Virus record (IMG/VR): IMGVR_UViG_3300021197_000706
Location: 1 to 22,571 of that record
Length of the DNA: 22,571 nucleotides
Source of the DNA: a virus
Strand: one strand, 5' to 3'
Part shown: positions 5,735-14,946 of the stretch, in pieces
Numbering within the stretch: the stretch's first letter is position 1
Layout: each line of letters begins with the position of its first letter
Notes under the pieces: generated by a model
The model's database searches: none
What the model saw: only the letters and a program-made list of their open reading frames with translations
What the model was told of the DNA's origin: nothing
Translations under genes and position numbers: made by a program

Positions 5735-8164
5735 ATGCACAGTAACAACAAAAAATCTAGCTTTCCAGACCCGCTAGCTCCGTCTGAGCAAAAACAAAGC
5801 AAAGCTTACGGTCTTAGTTACGCTAAGGCTGTATACAAGCAGTGGGGTAAGATGGACCAACAAAACTCCATCTTTGGAAACAGAAAGAAAACGTTTGAAA
5901 GAAACAGACGATACGCAAACGGAACACAAGACACGGCTATTTACAAGTCTCTTCTTACCTCACTAGATCCGAACAATGGTGACGGAAGTATGCTCAATAT
6001 TGACTTTACTCCAGTACCAATTCTACCTAAGTTTGTGCGTATTGTGGTCAATAAGATCCTGTCTTTATCTCCATATCCAAACCTGGAGGCTATCGACCCT
6101 TTATCTTCTTCTGAAAAAGATAAGGAGCGAAGAAAAATCGAGATGATGATCCAGGCTAAGCAACAGCTTGCTAAGATCGAAGAGAAGACTGGGGTTAGCG
6201 TGGGGATGAAGTCCTCAGAGATTCCAGAGACACTGGAGGAGGCTGAGATCTTTATCGGTAATAACATCAAGTCGTCTTCTGAGATTGCCGCCCAGATAGG
6301 CACTAACCTAACACTTGAGTGGAACGACTTCAATGACTCTACTTTACGTAGATGCGTGAATGATCTTGCTATTACTGGTATGGCTGTGGTCAAGCGTTCT
6401 AACGACCCTAACTACGGGATTAAGACCGACTATATAGACCCCATAAACTTCGTCCATAGCTTTACAGAAGATCCAGACTTCGGTGATCTTACATACGCTG
6501 GTCATGTGCGTTACGTCCCGATCCAGGAGTTGAAGCGCATGGCGGGAGACCAATTCACTGAAGAGGAGTTTAAAGAGATAGCAGACAAGGCTCAGAAGAA
6601 GTATGGTTACGATGCAAGTAAGCTAACTCAGTCGTCTTATGATAGGGTGAACAACCAGTCTAACTTTGGATACGATGAGTATATGGTTGAGGTATTGGAC
6701 TTTGAGTTCATGTCTGTCGATCACGAATACTTTGAGAACAAAGAAAGCAGATATGGCAATATAGGTTTTTACTCTAAGGGTGAAAATTACAAAGGCCCTC
6801 AAAACTCTGTATTTAACAGAGATGTGGTAAAACTTGAGTCTGCTTCTGTCTACGGAGGCTGTTACGTTCTTGGAACTGACTTCTTGTTTAACTACAGCAA
6901 GAAGAACAACATACCTAAGAATATCCACGACATCTCTAAGACTAACTTGTCTTACTCGGTTTGTTCTACGAACATTCTCGACATGATGCCTAAGTCTATG
7001 GTTGACAGCTGCATTGGTTTCGCCGATCAGTTGCAGCTTACGCATTTGAAAATCCAGCAGGCTGTTGCTAAGGCGAAGCCAGACGGAATCATTATCGATA
7101 TCGAGGGACTAGAAAATGTGCAGCTAGGTAAAGGTGGTGAACTGCAACCTCTTGATCTTCATGACATTTACGAGCAGACTGGTGTGTTCTACTATAGAAG
7201 CAAGAACCCAGAGGGAGGTTTTCAGAACCCACCTATCAGGGAGATCGGTAATAGCATTCGAAACATCAACGAGCTTATAGGTCTTTACAACCACTACCTG
7301 CGCATGATCCGTGATGCTACGGGTATTAACGAGGTGATGGATGCTTCTTCACCAAAGGGAGATGCCTTGGTTGGTGTAAGGCAGCAGGCTTTGGCCGCAG
7401 CCAACAACGCTATATATGACATCACTAATTCATCTATGGTGCTGTACAAGAAGGTTTGCAGCGACATCGTTAAGTGCTTGCAGGTAATTCACCCTGACTC
7501 TATTCTGTATCGTATTTACGAGAATGCCATTGGAGCGGAGAATATGTCTGTTTTGAGTTCTTTCAAGAACCTAGCGATGTATAACTTCGGTGTACGTGTA
7601 GTAAAGGAGATGGAAGAGGCTGAGCGTCAGTATCTTGAGCAGAACATTCAGATCGCTTTATCCCAAAAAGAAGTTGACCTAGAGGACGCGATTGCTATTC
7701 GCCAACTCAAGGACATCAACCAGGCCGAGCGTTTGTTAATAGTGCGTCGCAAGAAGCGTATCGCTATGAATCAGCAAATCGCCATGCAAAACTCTCAGCA
7801 GCAGGCTCAGATTCAGCAAGCATCTGCTCAGGCTACATCTCAAGCTAAACAGCAAGAGATGCAGATGGAGGCACAACTAAAAGCTCAAGAATTACAGCTT
7901 AAGACTCAGCTTGAGGCTCAGCTAGAGGAAGTGAAGCACGGGTTTAGAAAAGAGATTGAGATGATCAAAGCTCAGGCTACGCTTGGATTCAAAGAGGACG
8001 ACGAAAACTTTAAGGAGAAGCTCGAAGTGCTTAAAGAAGACAGGAAGGACGACAGGGTTAAGAAGCAGGCTGTTGAGCAAAGCAAGTTGCTTTCTCAGCG
8101 TCAGGGAGAAAGAAGTGAGCTTCCAGAAGAATCAGGAGATATTACATCAGAAATACTAGGCTAA
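5735..8164 (+). CDS. Portal protein
   Basis: An 809-aa protein directly after the terminase, in the usual portal position and size range for long portals. The N part has YAKAVYKQWGKMDQQNS and RRYANGTQD, then a core with VRIVVNKILSLSPYPNLEAIDP. The middle carries GLYNHYLRMIRDATGINEVMD (split as INELIGLYNHYL, then RDATGINEVMDASSP), the helix-turn typical of portals of this kind. Residues about 670-790 form a long Gln/Ala/Glu-rich coiled coil. It should form the 12-mer ring through which DNA enters and to which the tail binds. A TTG at 5729 is in frame, but ATG 5735 is the better start. The family call rests on position and pattern. Confidence 0.85.
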   Translation: MHSNNKKSSFPDPLAPSEQKQSKAYGLSYAKAVYKQWGKMDQQNSIFGNRKKTFERNRRYANGTQDTAIYKSLLTSLDPNNGDGSMLNIDFTPVPILPKFVRIVVNKILSLSPYPNLEAIDPLSSSEKDKERRKIEMMIQAKQQLAKIEEKTGVSVGMKSSEIPETLEEAEIFIGNNIKSSSEIAAQIGTNLTLEWNDFNDSTLRRCVNDLAITGMAVVKRSNDPNYGIKTDYIDPINFVHSFTEDPDFGDLTYAGHVRYVPIQELKRMAGDQFTEEEFKEIADKAQKKYGYDASKLTQSSYDRVNNQSNFGYDEYMVEVLDFEFMSVDHEYFENKESRYGNIGFYSKGENYKGPQNSVFNRDVVKLESASVYGGCYVLGTDFLFNYSKKNNIPKNIHDISKTNLSYSVCSTNILDMMPKSMVDSCIGFADQLQLTHLKIQQAVAKAKPDGIIIDIEGLENVQLGKGGELQPLDLHDIYEQTGVFYYRSKNPEGGFQNPPIREIGNSIRNINELIGLYNHYLRMIRDATGINEVMDASSPKGDALVGVRQQALAAANNAIYDITNSSMVLYKKVCSDIVKCLQVIHPDSILYRIYENAIGAENMSVLSSFKNLAMYNFGVRVVKEMEEAERQYLEQNIQIALSQKEVDLEDAIAIRQLKDINQAERLLIVRRKKRIAMNQQIAMQNSQQQAQIQQASAQATSQAKQQEMQMEAQLKAQELQLKTQLEAQLEEVKHGFRKEIEMIKAQATLGFKEDDENFKEKLEVLKEDRKDDRVKKQAVEQSKLLSQRQGERSELPEESGDITSEILG

Positions 8165-8165
8165 T

Positions 8166-8564
8166 ATGGATAAGGTTTTAAACTTAGACAGGTCACAGCG
8201 TCTTGATTTAATATGTAGAAAAGGGGACACGTTTACACTTAATTTAGAGCTTAAAGACGAAAACAATGTGGCTTTAGATCTCAACGACCAAAGAAATAAA
8301 TACACTTTTAAGATGGATGTCCGACCCAGCGACACCTCTGAGTTGAATATAGTTGATGTAACCCCTAAAATTTCTGTTGACACCCCTGGCTTGGTTACTT
8401 TCTCTGTTGATGCCGATAACATGACTATGGATTCTGGTCTTTATGTTTATGACATTCAACAAACCAGGACCGATGGCGCCACATCTACTGTCCTTTCTGT
8501 AGATACCTTGATATATGGTACATTTAAGGTAAATGAAGACGTAACTACCGACTCAGTTAGGTAA
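8166..8564 (+). CDS. Beta-rich tail accessory protein (BppU N-terminal-like?), 132 aa
   Basis: Reads as an immunoglobulin-like beta sandwich: LICRKGDTFTLNLELKDEN, NKYTFKMDVRPSD, PGLVTFSVDADNM, SGLYVYDIQQ. The RKGDTFxLxLxLxD opening and the GLYxYDIQ strand resemble N-terminal domains of upper-baseplate or tail-fibre adaptor proteins. It sits one base after the portal stop and is coupled to the giant fibre gene by TAATG. It may attach or chaperone that fibre. The family name is tentative; the beta fold is more secure. Confidence 0.6.
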   Translation: MDKVLNLDRSQRLDLICRKGDTFTLNLELKDENNVALDLNDQRNKYTFKMDVRPSDTSELNIVDVTPKISVDTPGLVTFSVDADNMTMDSGLYVYDIQQTRTDGATSTVLSVDTLIYGTFKVNEDVTTDSVR

Positions 8565-11500
8565 TGGCAAAGGTTAAGATTACATTATCGAAAGGTCCTC
8601 AGGGGCCTCAAGGACCACAAGGTCCTTTAGGTCCAGTCGGTCCTTCTGGGCCTCAGGGTATTCAAGGCCAACCAGGAGTTGACGCTAGTCCTATAAACAA
8701 CATTAACGACATTGATGGAGTTTCCATAGACTTCAATACTGCAAACTTATCAACCTTAGGGCTTGAGGGCGTTGGTACTCTTAACCCAAAGTCATATAGA
8801 TATCTAACCTGGGATCCAGTAGACAACATCATTAAGCTTTCTGAGGACGCTCCTGATACTTATGTTGTAGCAGGGACTTCGGGTAGCCCATCTCCTGGTA
8901 ATCAGTTTGTAAACCCTATATTTGCTTCTATTAATGGAGGAGGGGTTTCAAATGTTTTTGCGGCCAGTGGGGTTATATCGGTAAATCAATCTAGTCAAAT
9001 ACCCAGCTCTGTTAACCTGTACGTAAACGGTAACGCAAGATTTAATGGAGCTATACAGGTAGGCGACACATCTAGCGTTTCTTACTCTTTTCCAACCGCA
9101 GATGGGTCTGCTGGTCATTTCCTTAAGACAGACGGAAACGGTCAATTATCGTTTGCCGAAGCTTCCTCGCTTTCTTTAGGTACCACTAGCACTACTGCTC
9201 TTGCGGGAGACACAACAACAATCACTCCCTCGCAAGCAAGCGCTATAACAGCCAACACTTTAAAAGTTGGTTACACAGATGCGGCTGTAGACTCTAGAAT
9301 AGGAGCAGCTAATATAGAAGACCTAAGCGACGTGCCTACGATGGGAACGGCGGGTCAGGTGTTGGCTGTTAATTCAGGAGCTACAGCTTTGGAATATGTA
9401 TCGCAGTCAGGAGGAGGAAGCTCCCCGTGGACAACCACAGGTAGCGACATCTACTACAACACTGGTAATGTAGGTATTGGCACAACCTCACCTAGCCAAG
9501 CCCTTCACGTAAGCGGTACGGATAAGCACATCTACATTGAGGACGGTAACCTGAAGCTAGATAGGAATAACGAAGGCAGAATTGAGTTCGGTATTTCTGG
9601 TCAGATGTGGGGGGAAAGCAACGGAAACACTGTTTACCTTCAGAAAAGCGGAAACAATCATAGGATTGATTTCGGCACGCAAGTCGGAACCATAAAGGTT
9701 TTAGACACTTCTGTAAATAACGATTTCTTCACAATAACCACAGAAGGGTTTGAGTCTTATAGCGGCAGCTATTTTAAGTACGTTCAGCACAATGCGGCTA
9801 ACAACAACAGCGGTAAGGTATTAGAGTACAGCAACGACGGTGCATCAGTTAACAGGGGTCTTGTTCAAGTCAACGGAGACCTCAAGGTCAATGACTACAC
9901 GACGGGTAGTGCGGTAGAGAAAATCAAGCTCGGAAACGACGGGAAAATAAAAGCCCTTTTTGGTACAGAGAATGTTCTTATTGGTGATGCTGGAACTAAC
10001 ATAACTGGTTACTCCAACACCGCTGTTGGTTCATTCACTCTTAGAGACGCTACTTCGGCTAATCAAAACGTAGCTATTGGTCAGCAAGCTCAGAGGTATA
10101 CAACTGGAAATTACAACGTTACGGTTGGTACTCAAGCCAATATGTATACCACTGGCGCTAATAATGTAGCGGTTGGTGGTTTGGCGGCGAAGGGGGGTTC
10201 TACCTCCACCTTCTCCAACACAACTGCCGTCGGTTATAATGCCCTCAACGCCCTGACCACAGGGTCATCAAACACAGCTATAGGTTATAATTCGGCTAGA
10301 CTGTCAACAACGTCAAGCAACCTTACGGCTGTTGGTTACGCAGCGCTTCAAGGCAATGTTAGCGGGACTGGGAGCACTGTTATTGGTGCACATGCCGCGA
10401 CAGTTGGTAGTTTTAGTAATGTGACCGCCATAGGATATGGTTCTGCCCAATATGGTAGTTCAGGTCAATTCAATGCCTATTTAGGAGGGGCTACAGGTAA
10501 GTATACCTCTGGAAGCTATAACGTTCTGGTTGGTCAAGACGCTGGAGTTGGGTCTAGCGGATCTACGTTTTCATCCTCTGTAGGTATTGGGTACAGGTCG
10601 TTGATCCAATCTACATCAGCAAGTAACAATACCGCCGTAGGTCATCACACTGGTTACTATATTACAACTGGAGATAAAAACACCCTTTTAGGTAGTTTAG
10701 CTGGTAAAGGGGTTAGCGGAACATCAACCTTCACGAACACAGTAGCAGTAGGCTACCAAGCTTTGACAGCGCTGACCACAGGGGCCAACAACACTGCTTT
10801 CGGTTATCAAGCTGGATTAGCTACAACGACAGGGGCTTCTAACGTTTTCGTTGGTTATCGAGCTGGATCAGCCGTTACTACCGCCTCTAACAAGCTCTAT
10901 ATAGCAAACTCAAATACAGCCACCCCGCTTATTTATGGCGAGTTCGATAACGATTTAGTTAGAGTTAACGGAGACCTTCAGTTAGGCGCACCAGCGCCCA
11001 ACGCCCCAGACAAGTCACTTACTATTGCTGGGTATTCTGCGGCAAAGCTTGCCTTTAACCTTCATAACGGTTTCGGTAAACCCGAAATATCTGCGAGTTT
11101 TGATGGAAGTGTAAAGTTCATAAACCAAGGGGCCAGCTCGACATTGTTAAGTCTGCAATTTGGAGAAAGCGCAAGCAGGCAAGGAGCCATGAAGTTTTTC
11201 TCGAATTCTAACGATGCAATGAAGTTTGGGACAAACGCTGCCTATCCCATCGCTTATATTGGACCTAACGAAGAGGGTAACAACTATAATGGAGGTCTAC
11301 TTATTAAAAGTAGAAATGGCACTTCTGGTACAAACGATTTCTATTTTAGTAAACTAGGTTATTTTGGTGTTGGAACTAAAACTCCTGATCAGAAACTTCA
11401 CGTTTTGGGTCAGATTAAGGTTGATGACGGCACAAATCCTTTTACATTACCAGCTGCTGATGGAAGCGCTGGTCAATTTCTACAGACAAATGGTAGCGGT

Positions 11501-12361
11501 GTTGTTACTTGGGCAGCAGCAGGAGGCGGAAGTGGCACAGTTACAAGCATTACAGCAGGCACAGGCTTAGACGGAGGAACCATTACGTCTTCTGGAACGA
11601 TTGATTTAGCTAATACAGCGGTAACAGCGGGAGCCTATACAAGCGCAAATATCACAGTAGACGCTCAGGGTAGAATTACTGCGGCGGCTAACGGAAGTGG
11701 TGGAGGAGGCTCAGGAGGCATTGGTACAGCTGATCAAACGCTTAATGCCGATAGAACTATAGATACTAACGGCTTTAATCTTGATATTGAGTTAGACCCA
11801 ACAGGCACAGCAGATACCTTTACAATCCACGACGGTACTCACGACCTATTTCAGGTAGATACCAGCACAAGCGGCACACTGTTTAGTGTAAACGATGTTT
11901 CTGGATTACCTAAGCTCGAAGTAGATGAGACTGAGGGTGTTATTGCTAAAAGCATTAAAGTAGATGACTCAGCATTAACAGCTGCTGGTCAGTACGGTAA
12001 GGGTGCAGAGATTTGGTATCAAGGTACCTCTACCCCAACTGCTGGTAGTGTTTATTACTTAGATAGCTCAGGGAATTGGGCTAATACAGACGCAAGCGCT
12101 GTAGCTACAGCTAAAGGTATGCTGTCGGTTTCGGCAGGAGCAGATTCAGACGTTGACGGGATGGTAATTAAAGGATTTGTGTACGTAGGTACCGATCCTG
12201 GAGGTAGTGTAGGGGATGTTGTTTATCTTAGCGAGACAGCAAACCAATTAACTACCACTCCCCCAACAACAGCTTCTGCTGTAGTAAGAGTATGTGGTTA
12301 TAAAGTAGGGACTAACGTCGTTTATTTCGAACCATCTAAGGACTGGATTGAGCTTTCGTAA
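8564..12361 (+). CDS. Giant tail fibre with collagen-like and YadA-head-like repeats, 1265 aa
   Basis: Predicted trimeric receptor-binding fibre. In order: nine Gly-X-Y collagen-type triplets (11-38); a linker; a shaft with FPTADGSAGHFLKTDG and GNVGIGTTSPSQALHV, common in fibres that end in an S74 chaperone domain; about 17 short repeats of the form N-TAVGYxAL (about 483-770), as in YadA-type adhesin heads, closed by NKLYIANSNTATPLIYG; a second shaft (YFGVGTKTPDQKLHV, LPAADGSAGQFLQTNG); the module GTVTSITAGTGLDGG to DAQGRITAAANG (about 989-1046); and a C-terminal domain (about 1142-1265). No S74 endosialidase-type chaperone domain is visible at the end. The C-terminal domain matches that of the protein at 19553. 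The start is coupled to the previous stop. The exact receptor is unknown. Confidence 0.88.
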   Translation: MAKVKITLSKGPQGPQGPQGPLGPVGPSGPQGIQGQPGVDASPINNINDIDGVSIDFNTANLSTLGLEGVGTLNPKSYRYLTWDPVDNIIKLSEDAPDTYVVAGTSGSPSPGNQFVNPIFASINGGGVSNVFAASGVISVNQSSQIPSSVNLYVNGNARFNGAIQVGDTSSVSYSFPTADGSAGHFLKTDGNGQLSFAEASSLSLGTTSTTALAGDTTTITPSQASAITANTLKVGYTDAAVDSRIGAANIEDLSDVPTMGTAGQVLAVNSGATALEYVSQSGGGSSPWTTTGSDIYYNTGNVGIGTTSPSQALHVSGTDKHIYIEDGNLKLDRNNEGRIEFGISGQMWGESNGNTVYLQKSGNNHRIDFGTQVGTIKVLDTSVNNDFFTITTEGFESYSGSYFKYVQHNAANNNSGKVLEYSNDGASVNRGLVQVNGDLKVNDYTTGSAVEKIKLGNDGKIKALFGTENVLIGDAGTNITGYSNTAVGSFTLRDATSANQNVAIGQQAQRYTTGNYNVTVGTQANMYTTGANNVAVGGLAAKGGSTSTFSNTTAVGYNALNALTTGSSNTAIGYNSARLSTTSSNLTAVGYAALQGNVSGTGSTVIGAHAATVGSFSNVTAIGYGSAQYGSSGQFNAYLGGATGKYTSGSYNVLVGQDAGVGSSGSTFSSSVGIGYRSLIQSTSASNNTAVGHHTGYYITTGDKNTLLGSLAGKGVSGTSTFTNTVAVGYQALTALTTGANNTAFGYQAGLATTTGASNVFVGYRAGSAVTTASNKLYIANSNTATPLIYGEFDNDLVRVNGDLQLGAPAPNAPDKSLTIAGYSAAKLAFNLHNGFGKPEISASFDGSVKFINQGASSTLLSLQFGESASRQGAMKFFSNSNDAMKFGTNAAYPIAYIGPNEEGNNYNGGLLIKSRNGTSGTNDFYFSKLGYFGVGTKTPDQKLHVLGQIKVDDGTNPFTLPAADGSAGQFLQTNGSGVVTWAAAGGGSGTVTSITAGTGLDGGTITSSGTIDLANTAVTAGAYTSANITVDAQGRITAAANGSGGGGSGGIGTADQTLNADRTIDTNGFNLDIELDPTGTADTFTIHDGTHDLFQVDTSTSGTLFSVNDVSGLPKLEVDETEGVIAKSIKVDDSALTAAGQYGKGAEIWYQGTSTPTAGSVYYLDSSGNWANTDASAVATAKGMLSVSAGADSDVDGMVIKGFVYVGTDPGGSVGDVVYLSETANQLTTTPPTTASAVVRVCGYKVGTNVVYFEPSKDWIELS
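8594..8677 (+). repeat. Collagen-like Gly-X-Y triplet repeat
   Basis: Nine consecutive triplets beginning GPQGPQGPQGPLGPVG and ending GIQGQPG. Phage collagen-like segments form short triple helices, so this suggests the fibre is a trimer. Confidence 0.85.
10012..10872 (+). repeat. YadA-head-like coding repeats (about 17 units)
   Basis: Units run 14-27 residues with the core [TV]A[VI]G[YGSQ]xA[LAG], for example NTAVGSFTL, NVAIGQQAQ, NTTAVGYNAL, NTAIGYNSA, NTVAVGYQAL and NVFVGYRAG, often separated by TTG-type turns. Spacing fits a left-handed trimeric beta roll. The DNA of the units has diverged, so they are old rather than freshly copied. Confidence 0.8.
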
Positions 12362-13311
12362 TGGCTATCGATAAGGTAACAGGGACCGCTTGGGCCGATC
12401 TGTCCAAGATAAGCAACGTAGCAAAGGCTGACATTGCAAAAGTTGCTGGGCAAGACGCCCCGTCTGGAGTTTCGGCAACTGTAGTGACAGACAACCTATG
12501 GATTTCATTTGACCCTAATAATATCAGCGGCACAACGATTACAGATCAGAGCGGTAATAGTAGGCACGGAACACTCACTAATGGAGCCACTGTAGTTTCA
12601 AACTACAATGGAGCTACAAAAGCATTCTATACAGACGGCACTAACGACTACGCTCAAAGGGCAACCACAAGCAACCCAAGCACGGGCTTTCCTTACACAA
12701 TTGAGTCGTGGCATTGTCGTCAGAATTCAGCCAACATGACTGGAAACGCCCCTACTGTGGGTAAGCCTCACAATAGTCGTTATAGGTTTGTTGACCACGG
12801 TATCTTCGCTACAGATTACACGGACAGCTACGGCAATAGAGGGGCCTATCACAGATACTACACCAACTCAGCTCTCGGATCAACAAACACTTTTAGCGAT
12901 TCGCATTTTGCCGACACAACTAATACTGGGTCGAACGGACCGTCCGTTCTTAAAAGTGCAGTAGACACTATAATAGGAACCACGGGTGACAAATGGATAC
13001 ACTTATGTACTGTGTTTTCTTACAACAGTAACAATAGGATTAGCATCAAGGGGTACATAAACGGAACAAAGGTTAAGGATATCGACGGCGACAACGTAGT
13101 CGTAAACGGGTCTTCTGTGGGGACCAACGGGGCTTGGCCTTGGGAAGACGGTGGTACGTGTAGCTATGGGTTTGGGTATAGAGAGAGATACACAAGCGCA
13201 GACAGCTACCTTAAGGGTCATTGGGGAGATTATCGCCTCTATACAGACGCCTTAACAGATGCAGAAGTACTAAATAATTTTAACGCTACTAAATCTAAAT
13301 ACGGATATTAA
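12361..13311 (+). CDS. LamG/concanavalin-like lectin protein, copy 1 (316 aa)
   Basis: Putative carbohydrate-binding virion protein. Residues 1-45 form an N-terminal segment (AIDKVTGTAWADLSKISNVA) different from the later copies and probably an attachment region. The rest is a jelly-roll lectin fold: LWISFDPNNISG, DGTNDYAQRA, YTIESWHCR, WIHLCTVFSYN, IKGYINGTKV and the closing strand plus helix YRLYTDALTDAEVLNNFNA. This is the longest and most divergent of the four LamG genes. It is coupled to the giant fibre gene by TAATG. Sugar specificity cannot be read from the sequence. Confidence 0.8.
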   Translation: MAIDKVTGTAWADLSKISNVAKADIAKVAGQDAPSGVSATVVTDNLWISFDPNNISGTTITDQSGNSRHGTLTNGATVVSNYNGATKAFYTDGTNDYAQRATTSNPSTGFPYTIESWHCRQNSANMTGNAPTVGKPHNSRYRFVDHGIFATDYTDSYGNRGAYHRYYTNSALGSTNTFSDSHFADTTNTGSNGPSVLKSAVDTIIGTTGDKWIHLCTVFSYNSNNRISIKGYINGTKVKDIDGDNVVVNGSSVGTNGAWPWEDGGTCSYGFGYRERYTSADSYLKGHWGDYRLYTDALTDAEVLNNFNATKSKYGY

Positions 13312-13312
13312 T

Positions 13313-13567
13313 ATGCATTTTGAAGACAGACACTACGTAATCTTTGACCTCACAGAGGTAGATACGATCGACTTCTCAGAAGTCATGGAGACATCAGCAG
13401 ACACGCTGAGAAAGAACTTAGCTAACACGCAAAGCTTTGTGAAGTACGAAGGGGACCAACCACCTTCGATAGTTGCTCTTACTACACGCAGTCAGGAATA
13501 TTCTCACGAAGAGATTATTACGCTGCTCGCTGGGACTGACTGGACCGATCCTAACGCAGAGATCTAA
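13313..13567 (+). CDS. Hypothetical protein between LamG genes, 84 aa
   Basis: A compact alpha/beta-looking protein: YVIFDLTEVDTIDFSEVMETS, ADTLRKNLANT, QSFVKYEG, then HEEIITLLAGTDWTDP. I recall similar small proteins beside LamG or tail-fibre genes in marine phages but know no function. It starts one base after the first LamG stop and ends directly before the second LamG ATG, so it is part of that transcript. A chaperone or attachment role for the LamG proteins is possible, unproven. Confidence 0.7.
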   Translation: MHFEDRHYVIFDLTEVDTIDFSEVMETSADTLRKNLANTQSFVKYEGDQPPSIVALTTRSQEYSHEEIITLLAGTDWTDPNAEI

Positions 13568-14254
13568 ATGGGTGGGTTTGCAAATAATGCACCTATCGTA
13601 ACCGATGGGCTAGTATTCTATGTGGACGCAGGGAATGATAACTCGTATCCTGGTAGCGGTAATACGTGGACGGACCTGTCAGGGGGTATTAGCAATAGTT
13701 TGGCAAACGGTCCTACCTTTGACTCAGGGAGTGGTGGAGGAATTTCGACTGACGGTTCTGATGACTACATAACGCTTCCTACAGGAGTCGTTCCATCTAA
13801 CACAGACGTTACCATATCTTTTACCGCAAGGAACGACTACACTTCACTTACGACCAACAGGGGTATATTCGCCATAGAAGGAGGAACGGGGAGTAAGCTT
13901 CAGTTCTTTCTGGGGGGTACTACGGGTGGCCCCCACGGAAGGGTCGGAACCTACAATGGTAGTGCTTATGGTAACTCACCAGCTGGATATATGCAGTTTC
14001 CTATAGGAGAGACGCACTCGTTTACATTGGTAATCGACAGCTCTGGTGACTTCAAACTTTATAAAGACGGAGCTTTAGAGGCATCAGTGTCTGGTATTTC
14101 ATTCACGGCTAATGCAGCTACTTACCTAGGTCGGTACCCAGCTAACTCAAATCATGGAAAGTTCACCTTTTACAATGCGAGAGTTTACAACAGAGCTTTA
14201 ACGGATGCCGAAGTACTCCAAAACTACAACGCCCTTAAAAACAGATTCGTATGA
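13568..14254 (+). CDS. LamG/concanavalin-like lectin protein, copy 2 (228 aa)
   Basis: Single lectin-type jelly roll with a short lead-in. Signature segments: IVTDGLVFYVDAGNDNSY near the start, then SGNTWTDLSGG, GGISTDGSDDYITLP, VTISFTARNDY, SFTLVIDSSGDFKLYKDG and the closing RVYNRALTDAEVLQNYNALKN. The lead GLVxYxDAGNxxSYxGSG and tail DAEVLQNYNALKNRF are shared with copies 3 and 4. It is the shortest-spaced member, following the 84-aa gene with no gap and overlapping copy 3 by four bases (ATGA). Likely exposed on the virion for glycan binding, inferred from family. Confidence 0.82.
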   Translation: MGGFANNAPIVTDGLVFYVDAGNDNSYPGSGNTWTDLSGGISNSLANGPTFDSGSGGGISTDGSDDYITLPTGVVPSNTDVTISFTARNDYTSLTTNRGIFAIEGGTGSKLQFFLGGTTGGPHGRVGTYNGSAYGNSPAGYMQFPIGETHSFTLVIDSSGDFKLYKDGALEASVSGISFTANAATYLGRYPANSNHGKFTFYNARVYNRALTDAEVLQNYNALKNRFV

Positions 14255-14946
14255 GCTACAGCTACGGGAAAAGCATAGTGACGGATGGGTTGGTGTTCTA
14301 CGTGGATGCAGCTAACGGCAATAGCTATTCAGGATCTGGCAGCACATTTAGCGACCTGGTGGGTAGTGACGATGTAACCCTTTACAACACTCCTACTTAC
14401 AGCTCGGACAACGGGGGTATATTTTCGTTCGACGGGGTAAATGAAGGTGCGCAGACAAGTACAAGCACGACACTGCTTGACGGCCCTATGTCTATTGATG
14501 CATGGGTAAAACCTCAGACTACTGGAGCGGATGGTGCCGTAATTGGAAACTGGCAACAACCAAACGAAAACTTTTTATTGTGGTGGGACATTGGAGTTAC
14601 TCCAAACTTTAGAGCAATAGCAAGAACATCACCAAGTGTTGTTGTTACTACATCTGAATCAGCAACCCGTGGAACCTTAAACGCTTGGAACCATGTAGGT
14701 GTAACGTGGGACTCAACTAACTTAAAAATATATTTAAACGGAACCCTGCAAGAGACTGTATCAACGGGCACTATGTCCACACCAGGTAGTTATCGTGCAA
14801 ATATTGGGGCTGACTGGAGCGGCACCCCTGGTTCTTCCTCAAGAAACTTAAATGGAGATATCGCAGCAGTAAAGGTTTATAACAGGGTCCTTTCCGCAGA
14901 TGAAGTTCTTCAAAACTACAACGCACTCAAAAACCGTTTCGTATGA
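14251..14946 (+). CDS. LamG/concanavalin-like lectin protein, copy 3 (231 aa)
   Basis: The most canonical LamG copy: IVTDGLVFYVDAANGNSY, then SFDGVNEGAQ, PMSIDAWVKPQ, LNAWNHVGVTWDSTNLKIYLNG (the W-HV-V and LYxNG strands of LamG), and VKVYNRVLSADEVLQNYNALKN. It overlaps copies 2 and 4 by four bases each (ATGA), so translation is coupled. Outer ends match copy 2 closely while the centre differs, as expected if binding surfaces diverge between constant ends. Confidence 0.85.
   Translation: MSYSYGKSIVTDGLVFYVDAANGNSYSGSGSTFSDLVGSDDVTLYNTPTYSSDNGGIFSFDGVNEGAQTSTSTTLLDGPMSIDAWVKPQTTGADGAVIGNWQQPNENFLLWWDIGVTPNFRAIARTSPSVVVTTSESATRGTLNAWNHVGVTWDSTNLKIYLNGTLQETVSTGTMSTPGSYRANIGADWSGTPGSSSRNLNGDIAAVKVYNRVLSADEVLQNYNALKNRFV

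Noticed and set aside
5941-6393. Minus-strand ORF of 150 codons inside the portal gene
   Set aside because: Antisense shadow; the portal frame is fully open and protein-like across it.
8917-8924. TATATTTG match to the -7 box inside the giant fibre gene
   Set aside because: It is within coding sequence (NPIFASI) with no gene start downstream, so probably chance.
10012-10872. Regular repeats suggesting a CRISPR or tandem DNA repeat
   Set aside because: The repetition is at protein level in an open frame, with variable unit length and diverged DNA; it fits beta-roll coding repeats.
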